Positions 1 through 7,601 of a DNA stretch of 8,463 nt are shown here, in pieces. A program made the translations under genes and the position numbers. The stretch comes from Acidobacteriota bacterium (GTDB taxonomy: Bacteria > Acidobacteriota > Terriglobia > Terriglobales > Acidobacteriaceae), in NCBI GenBank assembly GCA_021819255.1, contig JAKART010000079.1, forward strand, positions 1 to 8,463. The letters are read 5' to 3'. The notes beneath the pieces are model-generated. The model had not been told where the DNA came from. It was given only the letters and a program-made list of their open reading frames with translations, and ran no database searches. Positions within the stretch are counted from its first letter, which is position 1. The number at the start of each line of letters is the position of its first letter.

Positions 1-1191
<1,191 letters not shown>

Positions 1192-1198
1192 AATCTAT

Positions 1199-2584
1199 CT
1201 ATTGTACGAAGTTTGAGCTGCGTCTCTGCACTCCGTGCAGAGCTTCAGCCAAACTTGCCCGCGGGACCTTGGTTTGTTCTCCGCTGGCGAAGGCTTTCAC
1301 CGTGAAGACCCCGCTGCCGGCCTCGTCTTCGCCCAGGAGGACGATGTGGCGGGCCAAGCCGTCGGCGATCTCAAAGGACTTGCGCAGCTTGAAGGAGCCG
1401 TCGCCCACCTCAATCCTGAGGCCGGCGGAGCGGAGCTCACGGGCCAGTGCCAGGGCGGTTGCGTTCTGGGCCGGGGTTAAAGGGGCGATGTAGGCGTCCA
1501 GTAACTCGCCTGGCGCTGCTCCAGGGGCTCGGGCATCCTCTTCCTGCTGGGCTTGCAGGGTCAGGATCAGGCGGTCTTCGCCGATGGCGAATCCAATGCC
1601 GGGCGAGCGCGGGCCACCCAGCATCTCGCTCAGGCCATCGTAGCGGCCTCCGCCCAGCAGGGCATTCTGCGCGCCAAGTCCTGTGCCGACCGTGAACTCG
1701 AACGTAGTGCGCGTGTAGTAGTCCAGGCCGCGCACCAGCCGCGGGTTCAAGGAATACGGAACCCCGCAGGCCTCCAGCGCGGCGCGTACTGCGCTGAAGT
1801 GGGTCTGCGAGTCGGCGGAGATGTGGTCGGAGATCTGCGGCAGAGCGCCGATCAGGGCCTGGTCGTCAGGAACTTTACAATCCAGCACCCGCAGCGGGTT
1901 GGTCTCGGCGCGGCGCCGGCAGTCGCCGCACAGCCGGCTGCGAATGGGTTGCAGCGCGGCGCGCAGGATTTCGTTGTAACGGACGCGATCCTGGGAAGAG
2001 CCCACCGAGTTAAGTTCAAGCCGCCAGCCGTGCACCCCCAGCTCATCCAGGAAGCCGGCCAGCATCTCCAGAATCTCGGCGTCACGCAACGGAGACTCGG
2101 AGCCGGAGGATGGCGGTCCAATCACCTCCGCGCCGATCTGCCAGAACTGCCGGTAGCGGCCTCGCTGCGGACGCTCGCGGCGAAACTGCGGGCCAATGTA
2201 GTAGAGCTTCCGCAGGGCTCCGCTGTTGGCCATCTGATGCTCAATGTAGGCGCGGACCACGCCAGCCGTATTCTCCGGGCGCAGGGTAAGGGACGGAGCC
2301 TTTGACTCCGGGCCGTGGACGCCTTCGCCGCCGGCGCGGGCGCGATCCTCCCAGGTGAACATCTCCTTGCTGACGATGTCGGTCTCCTCGCCTACGCCCC
2401 GGGCAAACAGCTCGGTAGCCTCCAGCACCGGCGTGCGAATCTCGCCGAAGCCGTAGCGGGCGAAGAGGTTGCGGGCGGTGGTCTCAACGTGGTTCCACAG
2501 CGGAGTTTGGTCCGGGAGAAGATCGCGGGTGCCACGCACTGCCTTGAGCGCCGCGCGCGCCGGGGCCTTTTTGCTCTCAGTCAT
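1199..2584 (-). CDS. hisS: Histidyl-tRNA synthetase (HisRS)
   Basis: This class II synthetase charges tRNA-His in the cytoplasm. The protein has 461 residues, slightly longer than the usual 420-430. Visible signatures are RGTRDLLP (17-24), motif 1 with TPVLE (51-55), TLRPENTAG (100-108), motif 2 FRRERPQRGRYRQFWQIG (134-151), the histidine-binding RGLDYYTRTTFEF (285-297), GGGRYDGL (311-318) and motif 3 GIGFAIGEDRL (329-339). A C-terminal anticodon-binding domain covers about 360-455. A Gly/Glu-rich insertion (about 81-97) lies between MFTWED and the TLRPE motif and explains part of the extra length. The commonly seen RPEGTA reads RPENTA here. The ATG at 2584-2582 is preceded by AAAGG at 5 bases and by an in-frame stop a little upstream. 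The 199 bp before it hold no convincing gene and no promoter I would call. aspS follows 7 bases after the TAG stop, a probable two-gene operon. Confidence 0.97.
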   Translation of the reverse strand: MTESKKAPARAALKAVRGTRDLLPDQTPLWNHVETTARNLFARYGFGEIRTPVLEATELFARGVGEETDIVSKEMFTWEDRARAGGEGVHGPESKAPSLTLRPENTAGVVRAYIEHQMANSGALRKLYYIGPQFRRERPQRGRYRQFWQIGAEVIGPPSSGSESPLRDAEILEMLAGFLDELGVHGWRLELNSVGSSQDRVRYNEILRAALQPIRSRLCGDCRRRAETNPLRVLDCKVPDDQALIGALPQISDHISADSQTHFSAVRAALEACGVPYSLNPRLVRGLDYYTRTTFEFTVGTGLGAQNALLGGGRYDGLSEMLGGPRSPGIGFAIGEDRLILTLQAQQEEDARAPGAAPGELLDAYIAPLTPAQNATALALARELRSAGLRIEVGDGSFKLRKSFEIADGLARHIVLLGEDEAGSGVFTVKAFASGEQTKVPRASLAEALHGVQRRSSNFVQ

Positions 2585-2783
2585 AGAGCCTTTAGTTTAC
2601 TTCGGCCGGTGAGTCTGCTGCGCCGGGACGCGCGGATCCCGCATGGCCGGAGCATCACCGGGAGAATGGTTGCGGCCGCGCCGCCGCCGGGGAGCAGGAT
2701 TCCGGGCATGCCGCAGCTCTTCGACTCGATGGCTGCGCTAGTGAAAACGCAAAAGAGAAGCTCGCAAAGGCCGCCGGGATGTG

Positions 2784-3881
2784 TCAAGGCGTCTGCGGCG
2801 CGGCAGGTGCGGTGGCGGCGGCCCGCTGCCGGCCGGCTTGTTCCGCCCTGGCAATCAAGTCTCGCAACCTGCCTTCGAGATTGGATCCACTGCCGAGTGA
2901 CTCCGAGGCCAACACCCCGTCGGAGTCGATGGTGAAGTAGTGCGGAATGGAGGTGACCCCAAACTCACGGGCGAGTTGGTGGTCCGCATCCCGATACTGC
3001 AACCAGCTCATCTCGTGCTTCTGTACGAACTCCCTCCAGGCTGCCGCATTGGAGTCCAGGCTCACGCTGATCATCACCAAAGGCTGACCGGCGAACTCCC
3101 TGGCAATCTTCTTCAAGTACGGCAGGTCCCGGTTGCAGGGGCCGCACCAGGTTGCCCAGAAGTCGATCAGAACCACCTTGCCGGCCATGGCATCCAGGTT
3201 GAACCTGGATCCGTTCAGGGCGGTGACCTCAAAGGCCGGGGCCATCTTCTGCACCGCCAGCTCGGGGTCGTCCGCGAAGTGCTTCACCCGCAGCCAAGCC
3301 GGATCTCCGGGACGCAACGCGCGGAGGCAAAGCTGAAAGTCCTTTTGGGCCTCATCCCTCCGGCCCATGCGCGCCAGCACTTCGCCCTCGTTGAAGAGTG
3401 CCGAGACGTTTTGTGGATCGAGCTGGACCGCCTCGCTGTAGGCGGAGCGCGCCTGCTCCAGCTGCGCAGGTTTGGGTTGATTGCCGCCCAGGGCCATCAG
3501 AGCCCGGCCTCGGTTGTATGCAGCCACCGACTTCACCAGCGGCGACGCTCCCGCAGCCTGCATGGCGGCCGCTGCGCGAATTGCCTCCTTGAAGTCCCCC
3601 TGCTGCATCTGCGCTCGATACAGACCGGAGAGGCAGACGACACAACTGCCGCCGGCGAGCTTGTTGGCCTTCTTGTACGCGCCGATCGCGAGCGCGGACT
3701 GTTGTCGCTGCTCCAACTGCCAGGCTTGCCGCAGCTCCGCAAGAACCTTTGGATTGGAGGGCTCCTCTGTCGTCGCTGCCGGTGGACTTGTGGCTGTGCC
3801 GGCCGATTGCGGGTAGCACACACCGGCTGCGCCCGCAGCGAGTGAAACCATGGCCAGCGAGAACATAGCCGCCTTGAGCAA
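2784..3881 (-). CDS. Secreted TPR-repeat protein with C-terminal TlpA/ResA-like thioredoxin domain
   Basis: This is a probable periplasmic thiol-disulfide oxidoreductase of about 365 residues. The N-terminus (MLKAAMFSLAMVSLAAGAAG) is a signal peptide or anchor; the Cys at 22 lacks a good lipobox because Val precedes it. Residues 48-198 are helical TPR-like repeats (for example AYNRGRALMALGG and SALFNEGEVLARMGRRDEA). Residues 210-350 form an AhpC/TSA-Redoxin-type thioredoxin fold with KVVLIDFWATWCGPC, catalytic Cys246 and Cys249, and the cis-proline loop TSIPHYF (Pro313). Proteins of this type reduce disulfides in apocytochromes or other exported proteins, with the TPR part probably binding a partner; the substrate here is unknown. 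A second CxxC (SCVVC, Cys80 and Cys83) lies in the TPR part. I chose the TTG at 3881-3879 because GGGGAGGGG sits 6 bases before it; an ATG five codons later and an ATG at 4037 are the alternatives. The Ala/Pro-rich tail looks disordered. Confidence 0.9.
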   Translation of the reverse strand: MLKAAMFSLAMVSLAAGAAGVCYPQSAGTATSPPAATTEEPSNPKVLAELRQAWQLEQRQQSALAIGAYKKANKLAGGSCVVCLSGLYRAQMQQGDFKEAIRAAAAMQAAGASPLVKSVAAYNRGRALMALGGNQPKPAQLEQARSAYSEAVQLDPQNVSALFNEGEVLARMGRRDEAQKDFQLCLRALRPGDPAWLRVKHFADDPELAVQKMAPAFEVTALNGSRFNLDAMAGKVVLIDFWATWCGPCNRDLPYLKKIAREFAGQPLVMISVSLDSNAAAWREFVQKHEMSWLQYRDADHQLAREFGVTSIPHYFTIDSDGVLASESLGSGSNLEGRLRDLIARAEQAGRQRAAATAPAAPQTP

Positions 3882-3887
3882 GAGGAT

Positions 3888-3896
3888 CCCCTCCCC
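3888..3896 (-). promoter_or_regulatory. Strong Shine-Dalgarno that decides the TTG start of the thioredoxin gene
   Basis: The minus strand reads GGGGAGGGG, then six bases (ATCCTC), then TTG. This spacing is ideal for TTG at 3881, while the nearest ATG (3866) would be 21 bases away. No site of similar quality precedes the more distant ATG at 4037, which also falls inside the structured RNA region. Confidence 0.7.
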
Positions 3897-3983
3897 AGGG
3901 AGAGACAGGTGAGCTCCATCATCCCGCACAAGGATGGAGGGGAGCAAGTCGAGATCCGCCGGAAAGACAGCATCCTCGCGGCG

Positions 3984-4160
3984 GGCCGAATCCATCCGGC
4001 GCGCAGCGCAGGTTGTCGCCACGCTGCGCTGCCGCATTCAGGCCGAGGTCACATAGAGCGGCCCGCCAAATCCAACCTGGCTTCCATGCCGTCTTCAAGC
4101 CCAAGGGGTTCTGCGCAGATGGGGCCTGCAGCGTTCTGATTTTTTCCCGGCGGATTCGCC
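3984..4160 (-). ncRNA. ssrS: Candidate 6S RNA, roughly 177 nt; ends approximate
   Basis: 6S RNA mimics an open promoter and holds the housekeeping sigma-factor RNA polymerase in slow growth. Three things support the call. First, the position directly after zapA on the same strand matches the zapA-ssrS order known from E. coli and other bacteria. Second, the two ends pair: GGCGAATCC (4160-4152) with GGATTCGGCC (3993-3984, one bulged G), giving a closing stem and a typical 6S length. Third, at the edge of the expected central bubble GCAGG-CCCC (4129-4121) pairs through GCAGG/CCTGC with ACAACCTGCG (4017-4008). This resembles E. coli 6S, where GCGGGC pairs with ACAGCCTGCG as I recall that sequence. 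The region has no plausible gene once the thioredoxin start is moved to 3881. Competing perfect stems exist (4059-4067 with 3980-3988; 4022-4029 with 4001-4008). I see no clear own promoter, so it may be processed from the zapA transcript. Another structured RNA is possible. Confidence 0.66.
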
Positions 4161-4175
4161 GGGCCGGACGGCGCC

Positions 4176-4553
4176 CTACCCAGCCTTGCGCTCTTCGAGA
4201 ATCTCGTCCAGCATTCCCATCAGGGAGCCCGCCCGCGACCGCACCGCACCTGCCGCCGCCGTCTGACGGCCAGCCTCCAGTGAGGCGCATAACGCCTCAT
4301 ATCGCGCCTGCAGCGTCACCAGCTCATCGGCGAGATTCAACGCCGCCAATACGGCCACGCGCAGTGAATCCACCGTGGCCCCGTGCGCCGAGACAACGCG
4401 CATCTTGCCATCCACCACGGCGGCCAGATGCGCGATATGGGCCGGATCCACCCCACGAAGCTGATAGATCTGATCGTAGATATCCACGACCACGCCGGCA
4501 TGCACTGGGACCGGCGCCAGCAAGCTCTCGTCTCTGGACTGCGTCTCGGCCAC
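4176..4553 (-). CDS. zapA: Cell division protein ZapA
   Basis: ZapA is a small cytoplasmic protein that crosslinks FtsZ filaments and stabilises the Z-ring. With the GTG at 4553 it has 125 residues, close to the family's usual 100-120. The core is VVVDIYDQIYQLRGVDPAHIAHLAAVVDGK followed by MRVVSAHGATVDSLRVAVLAALNLADEL, which is the ZapA globular head; the rest (VTLQARYEALCASLEAG onward) is helical and fits the C-terminal coiled coil. The GTG was chosen because GGGAGTGGGAAGAGAA lies just before it and the protein then begins close to the conserved domain. The frame stays open back to a TTG at 4655, which would add 34 basic, poorly conserved-looking residues without a good ribosome binding site. 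The gap to the upstream ZapB-like gene is 166 bp. A 6S RNA candidate follows it directly. I am sure of the family, less so of the start. Confidence 0.9.
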   Translation of the reverse strand: MAETQSRDESLLAPVPVHAGVVVDIYDQIYQLRGVDPAHIAHLAAVVDGKMRVVSAHGATVDSLRVAVLAALNLADELVTLQARYEALCASLEAGRQTAAAGAVRSRAGSLMGMLDEILEERKAG

Positions 4554-4719
4554 TTCTCTTCCCACTCCCTCGCTACCCCGGCGCAACCTCGCTCGGTTCA
4601 AAACTCGCTCCGCCAGCCTGGCGCAACGGCAGCCGGACCATACCCTTCCAGCCAAGGTGCCCGCCAGGAACCCCGGCGTCTGGAAGCGCCGCGAAGGACC
4701 CGCCGCAGCAGAGTTCCCG

Positions 4720-5049
4720 CTAGATCACTTCCTCGATCCGCGCCAGCATCTCTTCCACGCGCTGTCTTACCGCTTCCCTTTCGCGCAGCAGGCTTTCCAT
4801 CTGCGTCTGGGCAAAACCCAACCCGGAGATCTCCCGGCGCAGAGCTGCAATCTCCTGCGCACGCGCGGCGATGTCCTGATCACGGGCCGCCAGTTCAGCC
4901 CGAAGCGCGGCAACCTGCGCCTCTGCGGTGGTGCGCGCGGCCTCAGCCGCCGACCTCGCCTCACGTTCTTTCTTGATCAGTTCGACGGTCTGAAGCACCT
5001 TCTGCTCCAGAGCCTGAAACTCATCGACGCTGATGCTTGCCGATCCCAT
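4720..5049 (-). CDS. zapB: Small coiled-coil protein, ZapB-like division factor
   Basis: The product has 109 residues and looks like one long alpha-helical coiled coil from about residue 8 to the end, rich in Ala, Glu, Arg and Gln (for example LEQKVLQTVELIKKEREARSAAEAA and MESLLREREAVRQRVEEMLARIEEV). There is no signal peptide, membrane segment or Cys. ZapB proteins are short coiled coils that bind ZapA and extend the FtsZ-ring network toward the chromosome; the gene just upstream of zapA makes this the best reading. Sequence alone is low in information because any coiled coil looks alike, so the functional name rests on context. The ATG at 5049-5047 follows GGAAGGAG at 6 bases, a strong and clear start. 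A helix-breaking Gly pair (ISGLGF, 74-79) splits the coil. The symbol should be treated as provisional. Confidence 0.75.
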   Translation of the reverse strand: MGSASISVDEFQALEQKVLQTVELIKKEREARSAAEAARTTAEAQVAALRAELAARDQDIAARAQEIAALRREISGLGFAQTQMESLLREREAVRQRVEEMLARIEEVI

Positions 5050-5304
5050 CGCTTACTCCTTCCGCGCGGGGGAGACGCACAGACCCATCGCCGGACGCGA
5101 GGCCGCAGCACTGAAACCACGGCGCTCTCATGGAAGTATAGGATGCCGGTGCGAGGATTTCCCGCAATCTGTCCTTGAGGTATCTGGATGAGTTCCCTTT
5201 TCAGACCTTCCCATCTTGCACGCGGAATCGCGCCTATGCTTCTCGCACTCCGCTCCCGGCGCCGCCTACCCGCATAGCCGGCGCGGCCGACGAGCGTACT
5301 CGGC
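5050..5304. other. Leader between the palindromic element and the ZapB-like gene; no gene seen
   Basis: With the adjoining palindrome this makes about 380 bp without a gene. On the minus strand it ends in the ribosome binding site GGAAGGAG (5063-5056). A reading frame crosses it but runs through the palindrome and into the ZapB-like gene out of frame, and has no coding character. The part next to the palindrome is GC-rich and can form a hairpin (GGCCGA 5285-5290 with TCGGCC 5300-5305). Confidence 0.6.
5135..5140 (-). promoter_or_regulatory. Possible -10 box (TATACT) ahead of the ZapB-like/zapA genes
   Basis: The minus strand reads CCTATACTTCC in an otherwise GC-rich leader about 90 bases before the start codon. 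The match to a sigma-70-type -10 box is good, but no acceptable -35 box sits 16-18 bases upstream; the nearest TTGCGG is 21 bases away. This is a weak call based on one hexamer. Confidence 0.25.
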
Positions 5305-5422
5305 CTAGACCATTTTCCCTGAAGGTGTAAGCAAGGGGAACGACTCCTGTGGGCGTTTTCCTCAATGAAAACGCCACGGAACGCCCGCTTCCGTACACCC
5401 ATCATCAGGGAAAATGGTCTAG
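5305..5422. repeat. 118-bp palindromic element with perfect 18-bp terminal inverted repeats
   Basis: The left end CTAGACCATTTTCCCTGA (5305-5322) and the right end TCAGGGAAAATGGTCTAG (5405-5422) are exact reverse complements. Between them a second perfect stem, GGCGTTTTC (5352-5360) and GAAAACGCC (5367-5375), closes a six-base loop CTCAAT. The stretches between the two stems are weakly complementary too (GGTGTA at 5324-5329 against TACACC at 5394-5399), so the whole unit can fold as one long cruciform. It starts 7 bases after the pheT stop. It has no coding capacity and no U-tract at the foot, so it is not a classical terminator. The form fits a REP-like or MITE-like intergenic repeat; it might also act as an RNA-stabilising or attenuating structure between pheT and the division genes. 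Copy number in the genome is unknown. Confidence 0.8.
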
Positions 5423-5429
5423 AAACCGC

Positions 5430-7601
5430 TCAAACCCTCTGAACGCCGCCGAGCGCTGTCAACTGCGCCACCACCCAATCCGTCCAGCCGGCAATCTCGT
5501 GCTCGGCCAGCGTGCGCTCGTTGGACTGGAAGACGGCGCGCAACAGCAGCGAGTAGGATCCAAACGGAACGGCCTTGCCATTGAGGTCGCGGAAGATCTC
5601 TACGGGCCGCAGACTGCGCAGCTCGGCCAGCTCCTGCGCGGGATCTGCGCGCTGCGCAGCCGGGCCGCGCAGCGCGGCCTCGATCGTCGCCCAGGTCACT
5701 GCGTCCGGAAACAGGAAGGAAAAATCTCTCTCCACGGCCTGGAACCGGGAGAGCTCGGTGACCGCCGGCTGGCGCAGAGGGTCCTCCAGCAGCCGCTGAG
5801 CATCGATGCAGGCCACCACACAGGGCTGGCGCAGCTTGCGCGCCTGGAGTTGGGCCGCGCTCAGCTCCCCAAAGACAGCGACCAGCTCTCCGTTGCGCCA
5901 AACTCGCGCCCCCCGCCCAGGCTCGATCCAGGCCGGCAAACCGGCAGCGTCAAAGCTCACCGAACCCGCGTCTTGCGCGCTGGAAAACCTCCCTAACAGC
6001 GTCTCCAGCGCTACTTTGACCTCATAAAACAGGGCGTCTTCGGGCTTGTAGAGAGACACAGCGGCTTTGGCCGCGCCCGTGGCTCCCAGCGCCAGCCCCA
6101 CCCGCTCCTTCACCTCTGCCGACGAACCCGCAAAGACCGTGCCCAGCTCAAACAAGCGCGCCACACTCACATCCCGATGCAGGTTGTGCGCCAGCATGGT
6201 GGCCATACCCGGCGCCAACGACGGCCGCAGCATGCCGGCCTCGGCGCTGAGCGGATTGCCCATGGCCACAGCGCCCTCCACTCCGCCGGCCAGTTCGGCG
6301 CAGCCAAACGTCTCTGCCTCTTCGGCGGAGACGAAGGTGCTCCCAACCGCCTCGGTGTATCCCAGCGCCCGCAGGGTCTGGCGAATCGCCGCCTCCTGGG
6401 CGGCGTGCGCCAGCTCCCGCACCGTGCCCTGGAAGACCGGCAGCGTGTTGGCGAAGCGGTTGTAGCCATGGACTCTGGCCACCTCTTCAATCAGATCAAT
6501 CTCGCGCTCCAGATCCAGACGCCAACTGGGTAGCGTCACGGCGAACTCACCGGCCTCCAGCCGGGTCAAACTGCATCCCAGGGCGGTCAAGTAGCGGGCG
6601 ATGATCTCGTCGCTGATCCCCTGCCCAGCGCCCGCCTCATCAGCGGTTTTGCCCAGGATGCGCCGCACCTGGCTCGCCTCCAGCCGGATCGCGGGCCGCT
6701 CTGCGGTTCTGGCCGCCAACGCCGGCACCTGCACGTCCACCAGCGGCCCCTCGGCCTCTCCGCCGCTCTGCTCAATCACCAGCCGCGTCACCAGATGGTT
6801 GGCTTGCGGTGCGGCGTTGAAGTCCGCGCCGCGCTCGAAGCGATGGCTGGCGTCCGTATGCAGGCCGTGCCGCCGGGAGCTGGAACGAATCGCCGCCGGA
6901 TCAAACCATGCGGCCTCCACCAGAATGTTCCTGGTCGCCTCCGTGACGCGCGAGTCCCACCCACCCATTACGCCGGCCAACGCCAGCGCCTTCACTTCGT
7001 CGGCCACCACCAGATCGTCGCCGGAGAGCGTCTTCTCCGAGCCATCCAGCAGGCGCAGCCGCTCGCCGTTGCGCGCTCTGCGCACCACGATTCCGCCCTC
7101 GATCTTGTCCAGATCGAAGACATGCGTCGGGTGCCCCATGGCCATCCAGGCGAAGTTGGTGACGTCCACCGGCGCCAGAATCTGCTTTTGCCCCAGCGCC
7201 GCGAAGTACTCAGCGATGATCCCCGAGCTGGGTCCAATGGTCACGCCGCGAATCACCCGCGCTGTAAACCGGCCGCACAGATCCTGGGCCTCTATGCGAA
7301 CTGAAACCCCGGCGCGAACCGGAACCCCGGCCCCTGTCCGGCTCTCCTCAAGCGGCGCCGTCAGCGCCAACGGCTCCAGATGCAAGCCATAGATCGCCGC
7401 CGCCTCGCGCGCCACGCCATAGTGGTTCATCGCGTCCACGCGGTTAGTGGTGATGTCCATCTCATAAAGCGTCCCCCCGCAGGAGGCGGCAAACTCGCCT
7501 TCCACGGCGATGCCGCGCAGAGTCAGATCTTCGGCAAGCCGGCGGTCGTCTACGGGCAGCCCGGGCAGATAGGAGCGCAGCCATTGGGTAAGAATCTTCA
7601 C
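5430..7601 (-). CDS. pheT: Phenylalanyl-tRNA synthetase beta subunit, short form without EMAPII-type domain
   Basis: With PheS it forms the alpha2-beta2 enzyme that charges tRNA-Phe; the beta chain hydrolyses Tyr-tRNA-Phe and binds the tRNA. The product has 723 residues against about 795 in E. coli. It starts normally ([14 protein letters not shown]), but the EMAPII-like tRNA-binding OB domain, about 100 residues after position 35 in long forms, is missing: GIAVEGEF (30-37) leads within a few residues to [19 protein letters not shown] (48-66). The B3/B4 editing region is intact, with [20 protein letters not shown] (144-163) and LVEAAWFDP (227-235), then [16 protein letters not shown] (243-258), B5 with [24 protein letters not shown] (358-381), a synthetase-like core, and a C-terminal anticodon-binding FDX-ACB domain (about 617-720, RDFSFLFPD to [14 protein letters not shown]). 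The start is GTG at 7601-7599, overlapping the pheS stop as GTGA, with GGAG at 7613-7610 inside pheS. Confidence 0.97.
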   Translation of the reverse strand: MKILTQWLRSYLPGLPVDDRRLAEDLTLRGIAVEGEFAASCGGTLYEMDITTNRVDAMNHYGVAREAAAIYGLHLEPLALTAPLEESRTGAGVPVRAGVSVRIEAQDLCGRFTARVIRGVTIGPSSGIIAEYFAALGQKQILAPVDVTNFAWMAMGHPTHVFDLDKIEGGIVVRRARNGERLRLLDGSEKTLSGDDLVVADEVKALALAGVMGGWDSRVTEATRNILVEAAWFDPAAIRSSSRRHGLHTDASHRFERGADFNAAPQANHLVTRLVIEQSGGEAEGPLVDVQVPALAARTAERPAIRLEASQVRRILGKTADEAGAGQGISDEIIARYLTALGCSLTRLEAGEFAVTLPSWRLDLEREIDLIEEVARVHGYNRFANTLPVFQGTVRELAHAAQEAAIRQTLRALGYTEAVGSTFVSAEEAETFGCAELAGGVEGAVAMGNPLSAEAGMLRPSLAPGMATMLAHNLHRDVSVARLFELGTVFAGSSAEVKERVGLALGATGAAKAAVSLYKPEDALFYEVKVALETLLGRFSSAQDAGSVSFDAAGLPAWIEPGRGARVWRNGELVAVFGELSAAQLQARKLRQPCVVACIDAQRLLEDPLRQPAVTELSRFQAVERDFSFLFPDAVTWATIEAALRGPAAQRADPAQELAELRSLRPVEIFRDLNGKAVPFGSYSLLLRAVFQSNERTLAEHEIAGWTDWVVAQLTALGGVQRV

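Noticed and set aside
1553..2305. 250-residue plus-strand frame antisense to hisS
   Set aside because: hisS is certain on the other strand with all motifs; the plus frame is a codon-bias shadow.
2581..2787. 68-residue minus-strand frame between the thioredoxin gene and hisS
   Set aside because: It starts with TTG without a ribosome binding site, overlaps both neighbours' ends and shows no recognisable feature; most likely spacer.
3882..4037. N-terminal extension of the thioredoxin protein back to the ATG at 4037
   Set aside because: The extra 52 residues precede the signal peptide, which should be N-terminal, the ATG has no ribosome binding site, and the region overlaps the structured RNA. 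The TTG at 3881 has an ideal site.
4140..4163. GC-rich hairpin CCCGGCG-GATT-CGCCGGG next to six T as a terminator after zapA
   Set aside because: On the minus strand, the direction of transcription, the hairpin is followed by A, not T. On the plus strand the T run comes before the stem. It better fits as an alternative fold of the 5' arm of the 6S candidate.
4977..5405. 142-residue reading frame on the minus strand across the leader
   Set aside because: It runs through the palindrome and into the ZapB-like gene in another frame, is Arg/Ser-rich and shows no domain; a chance frame in GC-rich DNA.
5349..5996. 215-residue reading frame on the plus strand
   Set aside because: It is antisense to the end of pheT and crosses the palindrome; composition is typical of a shadow of a GC-rich gene.
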